Shown: positions 18,747 through 26,826, numbered from the stretch's first letter. The stretch: 64,000 nt of DNA from Candidatus Nitronereus thalassa (GCF_032191465.1 NZ_JAQOUE010000002.1:310001-374000), one strand, 5' to 3'. The notes: generated by a model not told the origin, from the sequence alone. Numbers and translations: made by a program.

Positions 18747-19016
18747 TCAAACCTGTCCCAAGGCCACGTAACACACAATATTCTGTGCTGCGATTTTTGG
18801 GGTGGCATAGGACCAAGTCCCATCACTATTCAAATGGCCTCCAACTTTCACATGAAAATAACCGGTGATTTCTTTCCAACTACAAATGCATGGCACCGAA
18901 CTCTCCCGAAAAAATTACTGGTCCAGCAGCTCTGGTGGAAAGTCCTAGTGGTTACCTACGAATTCACCATGGTCACTCTGGGTGAGAGTTACATCTTTTC
19001 AAATAGCCTTGGCCAT
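18747..19016 (-). pseudogene. DUF427 protein pseudogene with three in-frame stops
   Basis: Reading the reverse strand from ATG at 19016 gives 90 codons in one unbroken frame that line up with DUF427 from start to end, but with stop codons at positions 6 (TGA), 24 (TAG) and 34 (TAA). Recognisable pieces are MAKAI, VTLTQSDHGEFVGNH, DFPPE, FRESS, CSWKEITGYFHVKVGG and DGTWSYATPKIAAQNIV. Each stop falls where the family has Trp or Tyr (MAKAIW, GNHY and EYF), one base away from a sense codon. No frameshift is needed over most of the gene. This is a young, full-length dead gene. The family is small, cytoplasmic and of unknown function. Confidence 0.8.
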
Positions 19017-19133
19017 AATTCTTTTCATTCGCAGTCAGTGAACGTTCTGCTTGGTTATTTCGGAAAAATTTTTCTAGGGACGATCAAATCAAGTATACTC
19101 ATGAATGACTGAATGCCCAATGAAAGGAATTCC

Positions 19134-19829
19134 ATGTTTACACCCCCACGATATTCAAATATGTTAGGAATTGGATTTGCTATGGCGTTCAGCCTCGCCC
19201 TCATCGCCCCATCATCTGCCTCACCCCTTCCTGGGCCAACTCAGATTCGGCATCAATCCGTCCCTATCCTAGGAGTCACACTGAACAAAGCCCAACAACC
19301 AGTAGGCATTGTCATGTATGTGATGATTCATTTTCAGAAACGTCCGGATCATGATGGGCTGAAGGTGCAATTTCGAAAAGTTCCTGGTCGTTTTGGACCA
19401 CTTGCCCGAAAAGGTGTCGCTACGGCCATTGACCGGGCAGCAAGGGCTGCACGGCTTCAGGATGATTCTTGGACTGTTGTCCTTGAATTTCCCTACTCAG
19501 GGTTAACCATGTTTGGGGATAGCCTCTCCGCCATGGTGGCATTGAGTGTCGTAGCCCTTGCCAAAGGCGAGACCGTACAATACGGCAGAACCCTCACAGG
19601 GACTATTACCGAAAATGGTAAGATTGGAACAGTGACTGGAATTCCCTATAAAGTATATGCTGCTTATTCTGAACAATTAGAGAGGGTCCTCATTCCCGAT
19701 GAGCCCCACCCTCTGGATGGAGAATGGCGCATTCCGTTCCTTATGCATGTCTCATTCGTCGGAACTCTTGAACAAGCTTATCAGGGATTGACGGATCATC
19801 CTCTTTTTCCCAACCCTGTTTCTCCCTAA
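19134..19829 (+). CDS. Exported protein with a stand-alone Lon-type (S16) protease domain
   Basis: 231 residues from the ATG at 19134, chosen because AAAGGA stands 5 nt upstream; an ATG at 19113 is in frame. A hydrophobic N-terminus (GIGFAMAFSLALIAPSSAS) looks like a signal peptide. The C-terminal half matches the Lon proteolytic domain: SGLTMFGDSLSAMVALSVVALAKG with the likely nucleophile Ser130, GTITENGKIGTVTGIPYKVYAA with the likely general base Lys173, then VLIPDEP. There is no AAA+ ATPase or PDZ domain. This would be a periplasmic, ATP-independent Ser-Lys protease or a derived non-peptidase. Function unknown; no partner gene stands out. Confidence 0.75.
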   Translation: MFTPPRYSNMLGIGFAMAFSLALIAPSSASPLPGPTQIRHQSVPILGVTLNKAQQPVGIVMYVMIHFQKRPDHDGLKVQFRKVPGRFGPLARKGVATAIDRAARAARLQDDSWTVVLEFPYSGLTMFGDSLSAMVALSVVALAKGETVQYGRTLTGTITENGKIGTVTGIPYKVYAAYSEQLERVLIPDEPHPLDGEWRIPFLMHVSFVGTLEQAYQGLTDHPLFPNPVSP

Positions 19830-20096
19830 GCCTCCTTCTCCCTTCCCGGCAAACAAGACGAATCAATTAGACGATTTGTCCCTAGCAAGATAGCGCAACA
19901 TACCTAAGCAAATCGCGTATATTCAGTCATAAGAGGTGATAGACCTCACATTAAGGTCGTGATTTGACGCATCGACGATCCAAGGCCAAATTTAATAGAA
20001 TTCCTTCAATTAAATAGAAATCTATTGGATCAAAACCGTTAAATGAAACTCGGTATATAGGAAATATGATTACTTTTTATTAGGAGAACCAAACAA

Positions 20097-20333
20097 ATGT
20101 TTACATTTCATCAGATTAGTGACAAGAGAGGATATGCCGTCGCCTTAAGTAAAACGGCTCTGTTGCACGAGGTGGGACGATTGGCGATGTTGGCTTATGA
20201 ACTAGGCGCAACACTGCCAGAAGTCAAGGCAATTTGCGGCGCAGCCTATGGCGATTGGGATGAGACCCAACACCGAATTGTTTTTCAAGAATTACCTTTC
20301 ACAAAAGAGAGCGTGGGAGAATATCAAAGCTAA
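20097..20333 (+). CDS. Small hypothetical protein
   Basis: 78 residues with AGGAG about 10 nt before the ATG. Composition is ordinary and soluble: MFTFHQISDKRGYAVALSKT, a predicted helix LLHEVGRLAMLAYELGA, then EVKAICGAAYGDWDE. I do not recognise a family. It lies alone between the Lon-type protein and the convergent PEP-CTERM gene. The good ribosome site and the even composition suggest a real gene. Confidence 0.5.
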   Translation: MFTFHQISDKRGYAVALSKTALLHEVGRLAMLAYELGATLPEVKAICGAAYGDWDETQHRIVFQELPFTKESVGEYQS

Positions 20334-20551
20334 CAACTTTGAATCGGAAAAAGGTTTTTGCCCGTTTCCAAGTTTCGTAATTACTCCCATAAGCCACACT
20401 CAATCATTCAGAAAAGTACCACATTCAGAAATTGACCACATTGAAAAGCACCATCTAGACCCATAATCGCCTTGGAGCATCTGGTAGCCTTTGCCCAAAA
20501 ATACGAGCTCCCATTTTTTCTTATCCTTTTAGGGATACACAGAAAAATTCA

Positions 20552-21208
20552 TTACCCTTTGGCCATTTTCCGACGACAAGTAATTATTCCAACCAAGCCG
20601 GTCCCGAAGAGCAACATAGACGTGGGTTCAGGAATAGGATTAGTGCTTGGGGGAGTACCTGTCCTAAAGATGAGATTATCAGCAAGGACGCTGTTCGGAA
20701 AGTCACCAGTACTTCCAAACTCAATACGGTCAATACCCGCAACGTTCAAAGTTAAAATTCTTCCCCCAACTTCCCCAGCTGGCAGAAAATTGGTGTCCGT
20801 CCCAATCAAAATATTGACGGAGTTATAAGCCCGCAAAAACAAACTATCAGCATCAACCCCAAAATCACCCAATGCAATAGAAACAAAATTCACATTGCCC
20901 CCTATTGCCCCAAGGAATTGCCCCACAAACGGAAAAGATTGAACGCCAGGGACACCTTCTATGCCTCGACTCCCTGAAAGTGGAAGTCCGGGCACACTAA
21001 ATGAAGTCTGCACAGTGGCTGATCCCGGAATGAATATTTGCACACCACCCAAATCCACATTTTCAATGTTCACATTCGCCCCAAAACCTTCAAAATCAAT
21101 CGTGACAGCCGAAGCCGTACTCGCCACCCCAAACATTGCCACGAACAAACCGGCCGCGATAGCCAACTTCATCCGTGAAATGCTCCGTCTCGAACATTCG
21201 ATAATCAT
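20552..21208 (-). CDS. PEP-CTERM sorting-domain protein (copy A)
   Basis: 218 residues with AAAGGAGAGG before the ATG. The N-terminal signal peptide (MKLAIAAGLFVAMFGVASTASA) leads into a beta-rich exported domain beginning VTIDFEGFGANVNIENVDLGG. The C-terminus is a PEP-CTERM signal: PIPEPTSM, a hydrophobic stretch LLFGTGLVGIIT, then a basic CRRKMAKG tail. Such proteins are cut and sorted by exosortase, often to the surface or the exopolysaccharide matrix. It is a paralogue of the gene at 21782-22438, same length and same strand. No exosortase gene is in the window. Confidence 0.9.
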   Translation of the reverse strand: MIIECSRRSISRMKLAIAAGLFVAMFGVASTASAVTIDFEGFGANVNIENVDLGGVQIFIPGSATVQTSFSVPGLPLSGSRGIEGVPGVQSFPFVGQFLGAIGGNVNFVSIALGDFGVDADSLFLRAYNSVNILIGTDTNFLPAGEVGGRILTLNVAGIDRIEFGSTGDFPNSVLADNLIFRTGTPPSTNPIPEPTSMLLFGTGLVGIITCRRKMAKG

Positions 21209-21320
21209 GATTATTCCCCTCTCCTTTCAATGTTTCCTAACACAATAGTTACCTGAGAGAAGCCACGACATGGCATATTGAACAACTGACGAGGCTCACT
21301 CACCTATCCATATTCAATAA

Positions 21321-21334
21321 GCAATTTTTAAGCC
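21321..21334 (-). promoter_or_regulatory. Sigma-54 (-24/-12) promoter for copy A
   Basis: On the reverse strand TTCGGCTTAAAAATTGCT has the invariant GG-N10-GC spacing and the TTGC half of the consensus TGGCACN5TTGCW. The same element at the same relative place precedes copy B. The predicted leader is about 100 nt. Confidence 0.6.
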
Positions 21335-21464
21335 GAATAGTCCACGAATTCGTCATTTTGCGCACATTGGAGATTGGTTCATACTGCTTGAATGCCGTTA
21401 GTTTCAGTTACACCTCGTACACTAGGGGTTTTTCAAAGTATGTCTTTATTTCATTCCGTAGGAC

Positions 21465-21484
21465 TTGTAAACTTTACTGACGTT
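21465..21484. promoter_or_regulatory. Conserved 20-mer with palindrome, likely activator site (copy A)
   Basis: TTGTAAACTTTACTGACGTT occurs here and, identically, at 22709-22728, though much of the surrounding sequence has diverged. It holds the perfect dyad GTAAA-C-TTTAC (21467-21477) and lies about 130-140 nt upstream of the sigma-54-type element, the usual place for an enhancer-binding protein. Confidence 0.6.
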
Positions 21485-21708
21485 CCATAGGCATTCCGAT
21501 ATCAGAACATCGAATTTTCCCTTATTTCATACGGGCTTTTGAATGATTCCCAACGTGTTAAATAATCTGACATCCTGATCGCTACTTTTTGATGATTCCA
21601 GATGGAAGATTACGAATCATCCGAATGGTTTGAGGAGCAAACTAAAAAGGAGTGAACTGACAAGAGGCTGAGATACCCTGAAGTTTTTTTGAAAAGAACC
21701 CTTATTTG

Positions 21709-21744
21709 CCGGAGCCCCATACCTCAACGATATGCGGGCTCCGG
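21709..21744 (-). terminator. Hairpin after PEP-CTERM copy B
   Basis: CCGGAGCCC (21709-21717) and GGGCTCCGG (21736-21744) form a perfect 9-bp stem that can extend by three pairs past a bulge. It lies about 40 nt past the stop of copy B. It has no long T run but is well placed to separate the two copies. Confidence 0.5.
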
Positions 21745-21781
21745 GATTATTCTAACGATAGTTTCTCATGACAAAATGAAG

Positions 21782-22438
21782 TTACACATTGCCCTTTTTG
21801 CGACGCCAGACAATAATTCCAGCCAAGCCAGACCCTAAGAGAACAATGGAACTGGGTTCAGGAGTAGGATTGGTGTTGGGCAGAGTGCCCCACTCAAAGG
21901 TGAGATTATCGGCAAGGACACTGTTCTCAAAGGCACCCGTGCTCCCAAACTCAATGCGGTCAATACCAGCAACACTCAGCGATAAGATTCTCCCCCCGTT
22001 TTCTCCACTAGGCAAAAAATCAAAGTCTGTCCCAATTAAACCATTGGCTGAATTATACGCCCGCAAGTAAAGATTATCAGAATCAGCACCAAAGTCACCT
22101 AAAGCAATAGACACAAAGTTTACATTGCCGGCCAATGCCCCAAGAAATTGACCAACAAACGGATTAGCATGAGTACCAGGGTTACCTACGATTGCCCGAC
22201 TCCCCGTCAATGGTCCGCCAGGAGTACCAACTGAAGTTCGCACTTCAGCTGATCCTGCAATAGATATTGCCACTCCACCTAAATTGACATTTTCAATGTT
22301 CACGTTCGCCCCTAGACCCTCAAAGTCAATGGTCAGGGCCGAAGCCGTGCTTGCGATACCAAACAGGGCCAAAAGCGAACCTGCCGCAATGGCTAACTTC
22401 ATTCGTGAAATTCCTCGTCTTGAACATCCGACAATCAT
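21782..22438 (-). CDS. PEP-CTERM sorting-domain protein (copy B)
   Basis: 218 residues from the ATG at 22438, chosen for the AAAGGAGAGG leader shared with copy A; the longer frame reaches back to 22600 through the promoter region. Signal peptide MKLAIAAGSLLALFGIASTASA, then LTIDFEGLGANVNIENVNLGG and a mid-part almost co-linear with copy A (GNVNFVSIALGDFGADSD, VAGIDRIEFGSTGAF, NSVLADNLTF). The PEP-CTERM tail is TPEPSSIVLLGSGLAGIIVWRRKKGNV. Same likely fate as copy A: export and exosortase processing. Both copies keep intact frames, so both are probably used. Confidence 0.9.
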   Translation of the reverse strand: MIVGCSRRGISRMKLAIAAGSLLALFGIASTASALTIDFEGLGANVNIENVNLGGVAISIAGSAEVRTSVGTPGGPLTGSRAIVGNPGTHANPFVGQFLGALAGNVNFVSIALGDFGADSDNLYLRAYNSANGLIGTDFDFLPSGENGGRILSLSVAGIDRIEFGSTGAFENSVLADNLTFEWGTLPNTNPTPEPSSIVLLGSGLAGIIVWRRKKGNV

Positions 22439-22564
22439 GATGCCTCTCCTTTCAATTAAATGGTTTGTTGAACAATGTTCATTTTTAAGAGAAACAACGA
22501 CATGACCTATTAAAAGGCAGACGCAGTTCTCAACATCTGGCCAATACCAACAATCTACATATAG

Positions 22565-22578
22565 GCAATTTTCAAGCC
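22565..22578 (-). promoter_or_regulatory. Sigma-54 (-24/-12) promoter for copy B
   Basis: The reverse strand reads TTCGGCTTGAAAATTGCC, with GG-N10-GC and TTGC as in copy A. The predicted start would give a leader of about 115 nt before the ATG at 22438. Confidence 0.6.
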
Positions 22579-22708
22579 GAATACTCCTCGAATACGTCAA
22601 ATGGCGTATGTTGGATATTGCTTGATACTAGTTGAATGCAGTTGCCTGCACTTTTCACATCACCATAGTCGGCTATCCCTGGCTTGATTTCCTATTAATT
22701 CATCAAAA

Positions 22709-22728
22709 TTGTAAACTTTACTGACGTT
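22709..22728. promoter_or_regulatory. Conserved 20-mer with palindrome, likely activator site (copy B)
   Basis: Identical to 21465-21484, with the dyad GTAAA-C-TTTAC at 22711-22721. It is placed about 130-145 nt upstream of the copy-B sigma-54-type element. Confidence 0.6.
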
Positions 22729-23005
22729 TAAAAAAGTTAAGAAATATAGAAATCTGTATTTCCCCTTGTTCCTATAGAGGTTTTTGGAGGCTTCTAGACA
22801 TGTTAAATTTTTCGACAAACCTAGCCTCTATTTTTCAACGACATTCAAGGAAAGAAGGTTTTGAATCTTCCAAACGAACTGAAAAACGGAAATCAGAAGG
22901 ATGGAATTGATGAAAGGCAGTGACACCCTGAAAAGTATTTCGGAAAAACCATCGCTTGGTATTTATTGGGATATTGAAAACTATCTATCCCAAGGGATTG
23001 GGTGG

Positions 23006-23082
23006 TGGTGCCCCCGGCGTGACTCGAACACGCGGCACGCAGTTTAGGAAACTACTGCTCTATCCACCTGAGCTACGGGGGC
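23006..23082 (-). tRNA. tRNA-Arg(CCT)
   Basis: The reverse strand folds into a full cloverleaf of 77 nt with encoded CCA. The acceptor stem is GCCCCCG/CGGGGGC (7 bp), the D arm GCTCAGGTGGATAGAGC, the anticodon stem GTAGT/ACTGC with loop TTCCTAA giving anticodon CCT, and the T arm GCGTG-TTCGAGT-CACGC. It reads AGG arginine codons. A TAATAT sequence about 6 nt upstream could be its -10 box. Confidence 0.96.
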
Positions 23083-23300
23083 GGCCAAATATTACTCACG
23101 AAAAATGGTCGGTTTACGAAAGAGGGAAAGTCTACCGCAACATCATTGACGAAACAAGGAAAGACGAAAATTTCAACCTCCTCTCGCCTCACCTTACAAA
23201 GACAGCATTATTCCATATAATAGTAGGAAGCATCCTGCGGAACATACAATCAAAGTAAAAAACCCAAAAACAAGGTGTCTGTTGTCGAGGAAGTAAATTC

Positions 23301-23903
23301 ATGGCCATTCGTTTGATATTTCTGTTGGCAATTTCTCTTGGATCCCTAAACCAAACTGCATGGAGTCAGACCGAAGAAGCCTGGTTCTCCTCCTTCGTCA
23401 CCATTTCTGACAATGATGTAGCGACCCTGACTGCCGACGTCATGTTAGCGGCTCCGCCTGAAACCGTCTATGCGGTGCTCTCGGATTACCCGAACTGGCC
23501 GGATCTATTTGCCCAACCGCCCACCATCAACACCATCCAGCGGAACAATAACCATGTCCGAGTCAGTATGACGTTCAAAGTGTCATTTCTACCAATCGGG
23601 TTACGTCTAGCAACCGATACTGAAGAAATTCCCACGACTCTATTAAAAACAACATTGATCGAAGGTGATTTCGAACAGTATGAGTGGATATGGACATTCC
23701 GCCCCTTACAAGATCCGCAGCACACGAAGGCTTCGGTTGTGGTCCATGTGCAGCCATCAGTATGGATTCCCCATTGGCTCTTGGAATGGGTCCTCACGTC
23801 GAGCTTCACCGAGCATCTTCATAAATTGCGAGAGGCAGTCCAAGTCCGCTATCGTGAACAGGGAGCCACCACGATCACCTCCGCACCTCCGAATACTCCA
23901 TGA
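23301..23903 (+). CDS. Exported SRPBCC/START-like protein
   Basis: 200 residues with GAGGAAG 7 nt before the ATG. The signal peptide (MAIRLIFLLAISLGSLNQTAWS) is followed by a polyketide-cyclase/COQ10-like SRPBCC pattern: ADVMLAAPPETVYAVLSDYPNWPDLF at about 45-70, then beta strands and a C-terminal helix (LTSSFTEHLHKLREAVQVRY). The fold binds lipids or other hydrophobic ligands; the ligand is unknown and the export is notable. The stop overlaps the next start by 4 nt (ATGA), so it is translationally coupled to the radical SAM gene. Confidence 0.75.
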   Translation: MAIRLIFLLAISLGSLNQTAWSQTEEAWFSSFVTISDNDVATLTADVMLAAPPETVYAVLSDYPNWPDLFAQPPTINTIQRNNNHVRVSMTFKVSFLPIGLRLATDTEEIPTTLLKTTLIEGDFEQYEWIWTFRPLQDPQHTKASVVVHVQPSVWIPHWLLEWVLTSSFTEHLHKLREAVQVRYREQGATTITSAPPNTP

Positions 23904-24916
23904 AACTTATTTCCAATCCACAAAATCCATTTCTTTCAGATCAACGAGAGCTCCTCGAGCCCGCCCCTCAAGTCGACACGGACGTCTATGAAGAAGAAAC
24001 GGGATCCATCCTCAGCCGCAATGACAGTCCAGACCTGCCTTTCCGGTGGAGTGTGAATCCCTATCGGGGCTGCTTTCACGCCTGCGCCTATTGCTATGCG
24101 CGGCCCAGCCATGAGTATTGGGGCTTTGGCGCCGGGACAGACTTTGAATCCAAACTCATCGTAAAACCCAATGCAGCCGAAGCCCTACGAACAGCATTCA
24201 TGAAACCCTCGTGGAAAGGCGAACTTGTTGTATTTTCTGGAAATACCGATTGCTACCAGCCGCTGGAAGCGATTCATGAACTGACGCGTTCTTGCCTCGG
24301 CGTCTGTGCAGAGTTCCGGAATCCGGTGACCATCATAACCAAGTCTGCACTGATTCAACGGGACCTTGATATTCTCAAGACCCTGAATGAGCAAGCCTGG
24401 GTGCGCGTCTACTTCAGCATCCCCTTTGCCGAGAACGACATCGCGCGAAAAGTGGAACCTCAGACGCCATCGATTACCAAACGCTTTGAGGCGATGACAC
24501 ACCTTGCGCAAGCTGGCATCTCCACGCATGTCTTTATCGCACCGGTAATCCCAGGTCTAAATGACCATGACATTCCCAGCATTCTTCGCCGCGCAAAAGA
24601 GGCCGGAGCCAAAGACGCATCCTATATTCTCTTGCGATTAAATGGGAACGTCGAAATGGTTTTTCTTGAACGTATGGCCCAGGCCTTTCCCGATCGAATC
24701 AAAAAAATCATAAACAGATTAAAAGAGGTCAGAGGCGGAACCTTGACCGAGAAAAAATTTTTCAAACGCCATCAGGGACAAGGTTCTACTTGGAATGCCA
24801 TCCAACAGTTGTTCGATACAGCCTATCGCAAGGCTGGGTTTCCACTTGAGCCCGACCAGCCCATTCCCCACACCTTCCAGCGCCCAGGACATCCACAGCA
24901 ACAATCGCTGTTCTAG
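23900..24916 (+). CDS. PA0069-type radical SAM protein
   Basis: 338 residues. The cluster motif CFHACAYCYARPSHEY gives Cys58, Cys62 and Cys65 (CxxxCxxC). The N-terminus has the family segment SILSRNDSPDLPFRWSVNPYRGC, and further on are VFSGNTDCYQPLE and HVFIAPVIPGLND. This group (PA0069/Rv2578c, near the spore photoproduct lyase branch) is widespread but its reaction is not known. It overlaps the exported SRPBCC gene, which may be chance or a shared lipid-linked function. Confidence 0.88.
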   Translation: MKLISNPQNPFLSDQRELLEPAPQVDTDVYEEETGSILSRNDSPDLPFRWSVNPYRGCFHACAYCYARPSHEYWGFGAGTDFESKLIVKPNAAEALRTAFMKPSWKGELVVFSGNTDCYQPLEAIHELTRSCLGVCAEFRNPVTIITKSALIQRDLDILKTLNEQAWVRVYFSIPFAENDIARKVEPQTPSITKRFEAMTHLAQAGISTHVFIAPVIPGLNDHDIPSILRRAKEAGAKDASYILLRLNGNVEMVFLERMAQAFPDRIKKIINRLKEVRGGTLTEKKFFKRHQGQGSTWNAIQQLFDTAYRKAGFPLEPDQPIPHTFQRPGHPQQQSLF

Positions 24917-25068
24917 GAATCTTCCTATTCTCATTCCCTTACCGTTCTTAGTTACACCTTGTCGAATCTCTGGTGAACCATTATTCTGCTTCAGCGGTTG
25001 GCATAGGAGGGGTTGAACGTTACAATCGTCTTAACCGGACCAAATCTAGAGAACGGAAGGATTCGTTG

Positions 25069-26289
25069 ATGGCAATCAAGCAATGGATTGAGGCCTTGAG
25101 CCTCTGTGGGCTGTTGACCTTCGGACTCACCGCCTGCGAGGAAGCTAAGACCCCGTGGGACCTGCATAAAGATGCTGGAGAACTACGGATGCAGCAAGGC
25201 CGATTCCAGGAAGCAGAAGACGAGTTAAAGGCCGCACTTCAAGAGGCTGAGAAATTTGGCGAACAAGACAGCCGATTACCGCAAACCCTCACGAAGCTCG
25301 CGGTTCTTTACGACGTGCAAGGCGACTATGACAAAGCCGAGCCCCTTCTTCGCCGAGCGGTTGATCTACACCGTAAAAATTTGAAGGCCAACGATCCGGA
25401 ACTCGCAATCAGTTTGAGCAACCTGGGCGCACTTTACCATGCTCAAAAACAATACGACAAAGCCGAACCGTTGTTTTTGGAAGCCTTGGGCGTTCGGGAA
25501 GGAGCGCTAGGCAATGATCATCTCGATGTCGTGTTGGATCTCAAAAATTTGGCTGGAGTCCATGCCGCCCGACAACAGTACGCTCAAGCCGAGCCCTTCC
25601 TGGTTCGCGCCTTAGCCATTACGGAAAAAAATGTGGGACCGGATGATCCGATACTGGTGGAGCACCTCAACAACCTCGCGTTATTGTATCGAGCGCAACA
25701 ACGATACGACCAAGCCCTGCCACTTCTTCAACGGGCCATTAGCATTAATGAAAAGGCATTTGGGATGGAAAGCCCTGGGTTGATCGGCAGTCTTAATAAT
25801 TTGGCCCTGATTCATATCACGCAAGAAGCCTTCCCCAAAGCAGAAATCTTGCTCAAACGCGTCGTCAGCATCACGGAATTATCGTTCGGCCCCGACAATC
25901 CACGACTCGCGCCAAGCCTCACAAATTTGGCGGAACTATATCGCAACATGAGCCAGTTCGATAAGGCCATTAGCCTCCTCGAACGTGCGCTTAAAATAAA
26001 CGAAGAAAAATTTGGACCCGATGACGCCAAGGTCGCCAATCTGTTAAATAATTTGGCCCTTCTGTATTTTAATCAGGAACAATACGACAAAGCCGAGCCT
26101 TTGATGAAACGTGCTTTAGCAATCAATAAAAAAACAATGGGCGAAGAGCATCCGACCGTGGCACGAACCCTTAAAAACTACGCGGCCCTCCTTCGAAAAA
26201 CACAGCGTGCTGCCGAAGCGGATAACCTTGAGGCCCAAGCGGAAGGCATCCTCAAAAACAGGAGCAGCGCCAGGAATCGTGATCTCTAA
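25069..26289 (+). CDS. TPR lipoprotein, kinesin-light-chain type
   Basis: 406 residues from the ATG at 25069 with GGAAGG 8 nt upstream; the frame extends back to 24973 without support. Lipobox LTAC near residue 22 marks a lipoprotein. The rest is about eight TPR units with the long 42-residue period of kinesin-light-chain repeats, each containing a variant of LNNLALLYRAQQRYDQALPLLQRALSI. These repeats bind protein partners. Its location would be the inner face of the outer membrane or the periplasmic face of the inner membrane. No interaction partner is suggested by context. Confidence 0.88.
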   Translation: MAIKQWIEALSLCGLLTFGLTACEEAKTPWDLHKDAGELRMQQGRFQEAEDELKAALQEAEKFGEQDSRLPQTLTKLAVLYDVQGDYDKAEPLLRRAVDLHRKNLKANDPELAISLSNLGALYHAQKQYDKAEPLFLEALGVREGALGNDHLDVVLDLKNLAGVHAARQQYAQAEPFLVRALAITEKNVGPDDPILVEHLNNLALLYRAQQRYDQALPLLQRAISINEKAFGMESPGLIGSLNNLALIHITQEAFPKAEILLKRVVSITELSFGPDNPRLAPSLTNLAELYRNMSQFDKAISLLERALKINEEKFGPDDAKVANLLNNLALLYFNQEQYDKAEPLMKRALAINKKTMGEEHPTVARTLKNYAALLRKTQRAAEADNLEAQAEGILKNRSSARNRDL

Positions 26290-26442
26290 GGACTTGGCAG
26301 GTTCTTGGGTTCCCTCTAGGACCGCCAGACCGGGTTATTTTCCGTTAATTTCTGTTTTTACCACTTGCAACAAGCCGGATAAACGCCGACAATAGAAGAT
26401 AGGATTAAGAACATTCATTCAGGGAGTATCGAACCAAAAAGT

Positions 26443-26826
26443 ATGGAGAATGTCTTACGAATCATCATCATCTTTGTCTGGTGTATGTTTTTCGGATTTT
26501 TTTCCGTCATGGGATATCTTGACGAGACCATGACGTCCCAAAGAAAATCCCTGATTTTGGCGGGTTTAGTAGCCGTGCTGGCTATCTACCTAGCGTTTGA
26601 ATGGTTTACACGAACTGAGGAGAAGGGCGCTCCTGAAGAAATACTTCAAGCGGGCAAGAATGAACCGCTCTTGGAAAAAGATGGTCCTGGTACGCAATTG
26701 GACGAACGCGTACTCAGACGGTTACATCTTTACACCAAAGATAATGAAAAGGAATTAAAAGCTGCCCTCTCATCCCAACCCGCCAAGAAACAAAAAACGC
26801 CTGCTCTTTCTGGAACTAAAAAGTAA
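26443..26826 (+). CDS. Small inner-membrane protein, unknown
   Basis: 127 residues. Two hydrophobic helices are visible (about 5-24, IIIIFVWCMFFGFFSVMGYL; about 37-53, LILAGLVAVLAIYLAFEW), followed by a charged soluble tail rich in Glu and Lys ending in AKKQKTPALSGTKK. No family recognised. It is the only gene between the TPR lipoprotein and the converging SoxD-like gene, whose stop is 35 nt away. Confidence 0.6.
   Translation: MENVLRIIIIFVWCMFFGFFSVMGYLDETMTSQRKSLILAGLVAVLAIYLAFEWFTRTEEKGAPEEILQAGKNEPLLEKDGPGTQLDERVLRRLHLYTKDNEKELKAALSSQPAKKQKTPALSGTKK

Larger units (their letters stand above)
20552..21700. repeat. Tandem duplication unit A (PEP-CTERM gene plus control region)
   Basis: The coding part matches 21782-22438, and the upstream part keeps matching to about 21700: the ribosome-site leader, the GGCTT-A4/5-TTGC element, the 20-mer at 21465, and a stretch around 21605-21690 that resembles 22860-22945. 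The offset between copies is about 1.23-1.26 kb. Gaps and substitutions show it is not recent. Confidence 0.7.
21209..21781 (-). promoter_or_regulatory. Control region of PEP-CTERM copy A
   Basis: About 570 nt without a gene. It contains the leader of copy A, a sigma-54-type promoter (21321-21334), the conserved palindrome-bearing 20-mer (21465-21484) and, at its far end, the hairpin that follows copy B (21709-21744). Confidence 0.55.
21782..22955. repeat. Tandem duplication unit B (PEP-CTERM gene plus control region)
   Basis: Second copy of the unit described at 20552-21700. It ends about 50 nt before the tRNA-Arg 3' end. Both copies keep gene, ribosome site, promoter and upstream palindrome in the same order. 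Confidence 0.7.
22439..23005 (-). promoter_or_regulatory. Control region of PEP-CTERM copy B
   Basis: About 570 nt without a gene, holding the copy-B leader, the sigma-54-type element (22565-22578) and the palindrome 20-mer (22709-22728). The end next to the tRNA has a small ATCCC/GGGAT hairpin followed on the reverse strand by TTTT, a weak tRNA terminator. Confidence 0.5.

Noticed and set aside
18454-18816. 120-codon reverse frame over the DCC gene
   Set aside because: It is the shadow of the DCC gene and runs in a different frame from the DUF427 pseudogene next to it.
18747-19016. Stop-codon recoding in the DUF427 frame
   Set aside because: Three different stop codons would all need to be read as aromatic residues in one gene while the rest of the window uses them normally; decay is simpler.
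18834-19112. 92-codon forward frame opposite the DUF427 pseudogene
   Set aside because: It is antisense to the DUF427 reading and has no family pattern; the reverse strand explains the sequence better.
22439-23082. Genomic island inserted at the tRNA-Arg 3' end
   Set aside because: The PEP-CTERM pair lies beside the tRNA 3' end, but I found no integrase and no repeated tRNA end further left.
22956-23258. 100-codon forward frame across the tRNA region
   Set aside because: It runs antisense through the complete tRNA-Arg cloverleaf, has no family resemblance and no ribosome site.
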